From assembly GCA_023427945.1 (NCBI GenBank), contig JAEYZR010000236.1, positions 1-10,417 on the forward strand: a stretch of 10,417 nucleotides of DNA. The letters are read 5' to 3'. Of this stretch, positions 6,072 through 10,417 are shown piece after piece. The notes beneath the pieces were generated by a model that saw only the letters and a list, made by a program, of their open reading frames with translations, was not told where the DNA came from and did not search any database. The translations under genes and the position numbers were made by a program. This stretch comes from Pseudomonadota bacterium (GTDB taxonomy: Bacteria > Pseudomonadota > Gammaproteobacteria > Burkholderiales > Burkholderiaceae_B). Positions within the stretch are counted from its first letter, which is position 1. Each line of letters starts with the position of its first letter.

Positions 6072-6152
6072 CCGTCCCTCCCGTTTCGGTCCCTCTGCCT
6101 GGTGGATCGACCCGGACTCGCGCCGTGCCGGGAGAAACAGCCCGACCATGAA

Positions 6153-6183
6153 CCCCTGAGCAATTGTTCAGGGGTTTTTCTTT
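6153..6183 (+). terminator. Intrinsic terminator after dksA
   Basis: The stem arms CCCCTGAGCAA and TTGTTCAGGGG pair with one G-U wobble, and in practice the centre opens into a small loop. They are followed directly by TTTTTCTTT. This is a textbook rightward terminator 81 nt after the dksA stop, and it separates the GTPase-dksA unit from hslVU. Confidence 0.92.
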
Positions 6184-6223
6184 GTCCGCAGGGTCAACTC
6201 AGCCTTTTTTTCTCCGAAACCAT

Positions 6224-6231
6224 CCCCATGT
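6224..6231 (+). promoter_or_regulatory. Possible sigma-32 (heat-shock) -10 element before hslV
   Basis: CCCCATGT matches the sigma-32 -10 consensus CCCCATnT and lies between the dksA terminator and hslV. It would start a transcript about 16 nt before the hslV ATG, leaving room for the AAGGA ribosome site. The matching -35 (CTTGAAA) is not seen at the right distance, only a T-rich stretch near 6203-6210, so the call is tentative. hslVU is a heat-shock operon in E. coli. Confidence 0.35.
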
Positions 6232-6253
6232 ACCCCCTTCACGGGAAGGAAAC

Positions 6254-6793
6254 ATGGAACAATTTCACGCCACAACCATCATTTGTGTACGCCGGGGCAA
6301 ACATGTTGCCCTGGGCGGAGACGGCCAGGTCACGCTGGGCAACATCGTGGTCAAGGGCTCCGCGCGCAAGATTCGCCGCCTCTACCACGACAAGATCCTC
6401 GCAGGCTTCGCCGGCGCCACAGCCGACGCCTTCACGCTGCAGGAGCGCTTCGAGGCCAAGCTCGAAAAGTATCAGGGCCATCTGATGCGGGCCGCAGTGG
6501 AGCTCACACGCGACTGGCGCACCGATCGCGTGCTGCGTCGCCTGGAAGCCATGCTGATCGTGGCCGACGAAGAGCATACGCTGGTGCTCACCGGCAACGG
6601 CGACGTGCTGGAGCCTGAACACGGCCTGGCGGCCATTGGATCGGGCGGCGCCTATGCGCAGTCTGCGGCGCTTGCGCTGCTGCAACATACCGACCTGCCC
6701 CCCCAGGAAATCGTAAAGAAATCGTTGGAGATCGCCGGAGATCTCTGCATCTACACCAACCAGAATCATATCGTCGAGCAATTGGGCGGTTAA
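6254..6793 (+). CDS. hslV: ATP-dependent protease proteolytic subunit HslV
   Basis: HslV is the peptidase ring of the cytosolic HslUV (ClpQY) protease, a proteasome-beta-like N-terminal threonine hydrolase. The product is 179 residues long. The predicted pro-segment MEQFHA is cut to expose Thr7 (TTIICVRRG), the catalytic nucleophile. E. coli HslV loses only Met. Other family marks are GGDGQVTLG, the KIRRLYHDKILAGFAG segment, the conserved GSGGAYAQSAA loop and the C-terminal ICIYTN-like segment (LCIYTNQ). The ATG at 6254 has AAGGA just upstream (6246-6250). hslU follows after 11 nt, so the two subunits are made together. Confidence 0.97.
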   Translation: MEQFHATTIICVRRGKHVALGGDGQVTLGNIVVKGSARKIRRLYHDKILAGFAGATADAFTLQERFEAKLEKYQGHLMRAAVELTRDWRTDRVLRRLEAMLIVADEEHTLVLTGNGDVLEPEHGLAAIGSGGAYAQSAALALLQHTDLPPQEIVKKSLEIAGDLCIYTNQNHIVEQLGG

Positions 6794-6804
6794 AGGTCTA
6801 GATC

Positions 6805-8142
6805 ATGTCAGCATCCAATATGACTCCCGGAGAAATTGTCTCCGAACTCGACAAATTCATCGTCGGGCAGAACAAGGCCAAGCGCTCGGTCGCCGTGGCG
6901 CTGCGCAATCGCTGGCGCCGCAGCCAGGTGCCCGAACCCTTGCGCACCGAGATCCACCCCAAGAACATTCTGATGATCGGGCCGACCGGCGTGGGCAAGA
7001 CCGAAATCGCCCGCCGCCTGGCCAAACTCGCCAACGCCCCGTTCATCAAGATCGAAGCCACGAAGTTCACCGAAGTCGGCTATGTCGGACGCGATGTTGA
7101 AACCATCATTCGCGACTTGACGGAATATTCGATCAAGCAAACGCGTGAACTCGAAATGAAACGCGTGAATGCGCAGGCCGAAGACGCTGCCGAAGACCGC
7201 ATTCTGGACGTGCTGGTGCCGCCCTCGCGCAGCTCCTCGGGCGAGCCCGAGCGTGGCGCCGACAACACGGCGCGCCAGACGTTTCGCAAGCGTTTGCGCG
7301 AAGGCACGCTGGACGACACCGAAATCGAAATCGAGATCGCCCAGGCCAACCCCCAGATGGACATCATGGGGCCGCCCGGCATGGAAGAAATGACCGAGCA
7401 GTTGCGCGGCATGTTTGCCGGCATGGCGCGTGAAAAGACCAAAGCGCGCAAGATGAAGATCAAGGAAGCGTTCAAGCTCCTGGTCGATGAAGAGGCTGGC
7501 AAACGCGTCAATGAAGACGATCTGCGAGCCAATGCCGTCACCAACGTCGAACAGAACGGCATCGTCTTTCTGGACGAGATCGACAAGATCGCGGCCCGCT
7601 CGGAAGGCGGGGGCAGCGGCGAAGTGTCGCGCCAGGGCGTGCAGCGCGATCTGCTGCCGCTGGTGGAGGGCACCACCGTGAACACCCGCTATGGCATGGT
7701 GCGCACCGACCACATCCTGTTCATTGCATCCGGCGCTTTCCATCTGGCACGCCCTTCGGATCTCATCCCCGAGTTGCAGGGTCGTTTCCCCATCCGCGTC
7801 GAGCTCGATTCGCTTACCGCCGACGATTTCGTGCGCATCCTGTGCGACACCAACGCATCGCTGACCAAGCAGTACACCGCATTGCTGGCCACCGAAGGTG
7901 TCCATCTGGAATTCACCGATGACGGCATTCGCCGCCTGGCGGAACTGGCCTACTCCGTCAATGAAAAGACGGAGAACATCGGTGCCCGCCGTCTGCACAC
8001 CGTGATGGAAAAGCTGCTGGAAGATCTGTCTTTCAATGCCACGTCGTCTGCGCAAGAGGCAGTGCGCATCGATGCGGCCTATGTGGATGACAAACTGCAG
8101 GAAGCTGCGGCCAGCCAGGATCTGGCCCGCTACGTGCTTTAA
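6805..8142 (+). CDS. hslU: ATP-dependent protease ATPase subunit HslU
   Basis: HslU is the AAA+ unfoldase ring that feeds substrates into HslV. The 445-residue protein shows Walker A GPTGVGKT (59-66), the pore-loop motif GYVGRD (92-97), a charged intermediate I-domain (about 110-235), Walker B IVFLDEID (253-260), sensor 1 near 305-313 (LFIASGAFH), an arginine finger in ELQGRFP (Arg327) and sensor 2 GARR (393-396). The C-terminus ends ARYVL, comparable to the hydrophobic tail that inserts into HslV in E. coli. Length and all key residues are normal. The ATG at 6805 has AAGG eight bases upstream, and it is cotranscribed with hslV. The last three codons form the start of a 16-bp tandem repeat array. 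Confidence 0.98.
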   Translation: MSASNMTPGEIVSELDKFIVGQNKAKRSVAVALRNRWRRSQVPEPLRTEIHPKNILMIGPTGVGKTEIARRLAKLANAPFIKIEATKFTEVGYVGRDVETIIRDLTEYSIKQTRELEMKRVNAQAEDAAEDRILDVLVPPSRSSSGEPERGADNTARQTFRKRLREGTLDDTEIEIEIAQANPQMDIMGPPGMEEMTEQLRGMFAGMAREKTKARKMKIKEAFKLLVDEEAGKRVNEDDLRANAVTNVEQNGIVFLDEIDKIAARSEGGGSGEVSRQGVQRDLLPLVEGTTVNTRYGMVRTDHILFIASGAFHLARPSDLIPELQGRFPIRVELDSLTADDFVRILCDTNASLTKQYTALLATEGVHLEFTDDGIRRLAELAYSVNEKTENIGARRLHTVMEKLLEDLSFNATSSAQEAVRIDAAYVDDKLQEAAASQDLARYVL

Positions 8143-8180
8143 GGCCTGCGTGCTTTAAAGCCTACGTGCGTTAAAGGATA
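8133..8180. repeat. Three tandem 16-bp units spanning the end of hslU
   Basis: Three consecutive units start at 8133, 8149 and 8165: CGTGCTTTAAGGCCTG, CGTGCTTTAAAGCCTA and CGTGCGTTAAAGGATA. Units 1 and 2 differ at two positions; the third is more diverged. The first unit contains the last two sense codons and the TAA stop of hslU, so the array copies the gene's end into the downstream region. Since 16 is not a multiple of three, later units are out of frame with the first. Confidence 0.8.
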
Positions 8181-8182
8181 GC

Positions 8183-8203
8183 GGCTGGCCGCAACGGCCA
8201 GCC
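8183..8203. terminator. Strong hairpin between the convergent hslU and fsr genes
   Basis: A perfect 9-bp GC-rich inverted repeat (GGCTGGCCG / CGGCCAGCC) with a CAA loop lies 40 nt after the hslU stop. No T run follows on either strand, so it is not a canonical intrinsic terminator. It may stabilise the hslVU mRNA end or act in factor-assisted termination between the two convergent genes. Confidence 0.5.
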
Positions 8204-8245
8204 GTCAATGCCTGCCAGGACCGCATGGGCGCGGTTCGATGCTGT

Positions 8246-8273
8246 GGGTCCGATCCTGCGGGTCCGGTATTGC
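8246..8273. repeat. Short tandem pair of 14-bp units
   Basis: GGGTCCGATCCTGC is followed directly by GGGTCCGGTATTGC (11 of 14 identical), with a third, weak copy starting GGGAGCG at 8274. It lies in the gene-free stretch between hslU and fsr, which otherwise shows nothing I recognise. Confidence 0.45.
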
Positions 8274-8295
8274 GGGAGCGACCATCGCCAGCCAG

Positions 8296-9531
8296 CTACG
8301 CGCGCCGCCGCATGTCGGGCAGCCAGAAGACCAGCAGCCCGAGCAGCGGCAGATAGGCGCAGATCTGATACACATATCGGATCGACGTCAGGTCGGCGAC
8401 ATGGCCCAGTACGGCGGCACCGATGCCGCCAAAGCCGAATGACAGGCCGAAGAAAATACCCGACACCATGCCCACCCTGCCCGGCAACAGTTCCTGGGCA
8501 TACACCACGATGGCCGGGAACGCGGACGACAGCACCAGTCCGATGATGATCGAAAACACGCAGGTCCAGAAAAGCCCGACGTGCGGCAGCATCAGCGTGA
8601 ACGGCAAGGCGCCCAGGATCGACACCCACAGCACCACCTTGCGGCCCACGCGATCGCCGATCGGCCCGCCCAGGATGGTGCCCGCTGCCACGGCGGCGAG
8701 AAACACGAACAGATAAAGCTGCGAGGCCCTGACCGACACGTTGAACGTTTCGATCAGATAGAAGGTGTAGTAGCTGGTCATGGACGCCATGTAGAACGTC
8801 TTGGAGAACATCAGCACACCCAGCACCACCAGCGTGCGCACCACGACCGCGTGCGGCAACGTCACGGGCGCAATGGCGGCTGGCGCCTTGGGGCGGCGCT
8901 CATGCTCGCGATACCAGACACCCACGCGAGTAAGCAGCAGCATGCCCGCCAGGGCGATCAACGCGAACCACGCCACATTGGCCTGCCCCTTGGAGACCAC
9001 GATGAACGCGGCCATCAGCGGCCCCAGCGCACTGCCGAAGTTGCCGCCCACCTGAAACAGCGACTGCGCAAAACCATGCCGGCCACCCGATGCCATGCGG
9101 GCGACGCGGGAGGCTTCCGGATGAAAAATGGACGACCCTATGCCCACCAGGGCGACCGACAGCAGCAGCATCGGATAGGTGGAAGCGAACGCCACCATCA
9201 GCAGGCCGACCAGGGTGAAGGCCATGCCGGCGGCCAGCGAAAAAGGCTTGGGATGCTTGTCGGTGTAGAGGCCCACGACCGGCTGCAAGATGGACGCCGT
9301 CAACTGGAAGGTCAACTGTATCAACCCCACCTGGCCGAAAGTCAGATTGAATTCCTGACGCAGGATGGGATAGATCGCGGGAATGACGGCCTGCATCAGA
9401 TCGTTGAAAAGATGCGACACGCTGATCGCCAGCAGGATGCCTAGCGTGGCCCGCTGAACGGGGCGCTGCGGGGTGGCTTCGGGGGTCACACGGACCGTAC
9501 CGGTTGGCGTGGCTTCAACGTTGACGGTCAT
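8296..9531 (-). CDS. fsr: MFS transporter, fosmidomycin-resistance (Fsr) family
   Basis: This is an inner-membrane major facilitator of 411 residues with about twelve spans and a polar N-terminal extension of about 28 residues. Sequence marks of the Fsr family are HLFNDLMQAVIPAIYP (40-55), the loop GLYTDKHPKP between helices 2 and 3, GIGSSIFHPEASRVARMASG (130-149) and FQVGGNFGSALGP. A second-half motif, GDRVGRK, fits the MFS repeat. E. coli Fsr exports fosmidomycin; the natural substrate of most members is unknown, so drug export here is inferred from homology. The ATG at 9531 has only a weak GAG/GTGAAG ribosome site, but the next Met lies beyond the first conserved motif. It converges with hslU and diverges from the regulator gene to its right. 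Confidence 0.9.
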   Translation of the reverse strand: MTVNVEATPTGTVRVTPEATPQRPVQRATLGILLAISVSHLFNDLMQAVIPAIYPILRQEFNLTFGQVGLIQLTFQLTASILQPVVGLYTDKHPKPFSLAAGMAFTLVGLLMVAFASTYPMLLLSVALVGIGSSIFHPEASRVARMASGGRHGFAQSLFQVGGNFGSALGPLMAAFIVVSKGQANVAWFALIALAGMLLLTRVGVWYREHERRPKAPAAIAPVTLPHAVVVRTLVVLGVLMFSKTFYMASMTSYYTFYLIETFNVSVRASQLYLFVFLAAVAAGTILGGPIGDRVGRKVVLWVSILGALPFTLMLPHVGLFWTCVFSIIIGLVLSSAFPAIVVYAQELLPGRVGMVSGIFFGLSFGFGGIGAAVLGHVADLTSIRYVYQICAYLPLLGLLVFWLPDMRRRA

Positions 9532-9714
9532 GGCGCTTCACTCTGGCAGACGGAACGATTGCGAAATGGCCTACATACTAGTCCATTGCCGGATGAAACA
9601 AGCCATCGCCCCCTGCGCCTTCAGGGTCGGCAGCGACGTCACGCCCGGCCAGGGCCTTCCTTCCGTGGGCGATTTGCCACGACGTTCCGAGCCGTCCGGG
9701 TATCCCCCTAGCGT

Positions 9715-9728
9715 GAAAATATATTTTC
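9715..9728. promoter_or_regulatory. Perfect 14-bp AT-rich palindrome upstream of the rpiR-type gene
   Basis: GAAAATATATTTTC is a perfect palindrome in an AT-rich island that contrasts with the GC-rich surroundings. It sits just upstream of a possible -10 (TACAAT, 9734-9739) of the regulator gene, about where a -35 or an activator site would be. No -35 match is seen. It may be a regulator site or just bent promoter DNA. Confidence 0.4.
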
Positions 9729-9733
9729 TCAAA

Positions 9734-9760
9734 TACAATGATTATGTAATTTTAATTACA
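9734..9760 (+). promoter_or_regulatory. Putative promoter -10 and HexR/RpiR-like operator
   Basis: TACAAT (9734-9739; 5 of 6 matches to TATAAT) is followed by the perfect inverted repeat TGTAATTTTAATTACA (9745-9760; 7-bp arms, TT spacer). Its TGTAATT/AATTACA arms resemble sites reported for HexR, an RpiR-family repressor of proteobacterial sugar catabolism. It would cover the transcription start of the downstream RpiR-family gene, which fits autorepression. The site starts 57 nt before the ATG. Confidence 0.5.
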
Positions 9761-9801
9761 GCCTGCAATCAAACCGACTTTCTGCCCACCCTCCTCGCCG
9801 C

Positions 9802-10417
9802 ATGTCGCCCCTTGCCAGAACCATCGCTGATCGCATTGCCCAGGCTCAACCCACGTTGAGCGCGACCCAGCACAAGATGGCCAACTACGTACTGGCGCAC
9901 CAGTTTCGCGTGGCGACCATGACCATCGACGAGTTCGCGCTGGCTGCCGGGGTGTCGGTCGCCAGTGCCAATCGCTTCGCCCGTGCGCTCGGCCTGCCCG
10001 GCTATCCGCAATTTCGTGCCGAGCTGGCGCGCGGCTTCGAAGCGGCCCTGGAACCCGTGGAAAAACTGCGCACGGTCATGGCGCATGCCAATGCCAGCGC
10101 CGCCCAGGTATTTGCAGCCGTGCTGGAAGAAGACATCCGCAATGCCCAATTGACCCTGCAGGCACTCAACGCCGCAGCCTGTGAGCGTGCGGTCGACACC
10201 GTCGTGAATGCCGAGCGTGTGTTCATCGTCGGCTTCGGTTCCAGCGGCTTTCTGGCCGGCCTGCTGCAGCGCGGGCTGTGCATGCACGTACCGTCGGTAG
10301 AAAACCTGGCCGGGCCGGGCGGCGTCTCGCATGCCGCTCGCCAGATGTCGCGCATGACGACGCGCGACGTGGTGATCGCCATTGCCTTTCCGCGTTATCT
10401 GGCCGATACCGTCACGC
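9802..10417 (+). CDS. MurR/RpiR family transcriptional regulator (3' end outside window)
   Basis: 205 residues are visible of a family usually about 280-300 long; the frame is open at the right edge. The N-terminal HTH_6 domain covers about 1-78, with the helix-turn-helix at 41-72 (TIDEFALAAGVSVASANRFA, then ALGLPGYPQF). A SIS sugar-phosphate-binding domain begins near 130, with the phosphate-loop-like GFGSSGF (144-150). Such proteins repress or activate sugar and amino-sugar catabolic genes in response to phosphorylated sugars. The effector cannot be told from this part. The ATG at 9802 is the only usable start in frame, and it has no clear Shine-Dalgarno sequence. An RpiR-type inverted repeat lies upstream. 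Whether it also controls the divergent fsr gene is unknown. Confidence 0.9.
   Translation, partial: MSPLARTIADRIAQAQPTLSATQHKMANYVLAHQFRVATMTIDEFALAAGVSVASANRFARALGLPGYPQFRAELARGFEAALEPVEKLRTVMAHANASAAQVFAAVLEEDIRNAQLTLQALNAAACERAVDTVVNAERVFIVGFGSSGFLAGLLQRGLCMHVPSVENLAGPGGVSHAARQMSRMTTRDVVIAIAFPRYLADTVT

Noticed and set aside
6072..6152. Small gene or RNA between dksA and its terminator
   Set aside because: Only a weak CCCGG/CCGGG pairing is visible and no start with a ribosome site; it reads as a 3' untranslated region.

Overview
The window looks like chromosomal DNA of a betaproteobacterium, order Burkholderiales and probably family Alcaligenaceae (Bordetella/Achromobacter/Castellaniella type). 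The clues are high GC content, the form of DksA, the six-residue pro-segment on HslV, and the gene order COG0523 GTPase - dksA - hslV - hslU. The genus cannot be named from this sequence. Nothing in it looks like a mobile element, prophage or CRISPR array.

Region 1 (1-4262) is a zinc-uptake locus. A leftward operon starts at a divergent control region (about 3646-3743). It reads: a 53-residue single-span membrane protein, znuC (ATPase), znuB (permease), znuA (histidine-rich periplasmic zinc-binding protein), a secreted DUF1007 protein, and the first 29 codons of a further membrane or secreted protein, perhaps a NicO/RcnA-type transporter, cut off by the window edge. The genes are packed tightly, with 4-nt overlaps at the first two junctions, a 37-nt overlap between znuA and the DUF1007 gene, and a 10-nt overlap at the last. 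Rightward from the same control region runs zur, the Fur-family zinc repressor. One Zur-type dyad (3710-3722) lies between them, so Zur probably represses both directions. An unusual terminator-like hairpin with a T5 run sits in the znu leader, 7 nt before the first start codon.

Region 2 (4263-6183) carries a COG0523/CobW-type GTPase with a long polyhistidine insertion. It is preceded by a 195-nt GC-rich leader and followed closely by a DksA whose zinc-finger cysteines are mostly replaced (C-T-S-A). A strong intrinsic terminator closes this unit. Together with region 1 this reads as a zinc-limitation module: import, sensing, intracellular zinc allocation, and a transcription factor that should not need zinc.

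Region 3 (6184-8203) is the hslVU protease operon, with a heat-shock-like -10 element in front and a strong hairpin behind. Three 16-bp tandem repeat units begin inside the last codons of hslU.

Region 4 (8204-10417) holds a leftward MFS transporter of the fosmidomycin-resistance (Fsr) family. Facing away from it is the start of a MurR/RpiR-family regulator, cut by the right edge. The regulator is preceded by an AT-rich promoter region with two perfect inverted repeats, one of which resembles sites known for the RpiR-family regulator HexR.
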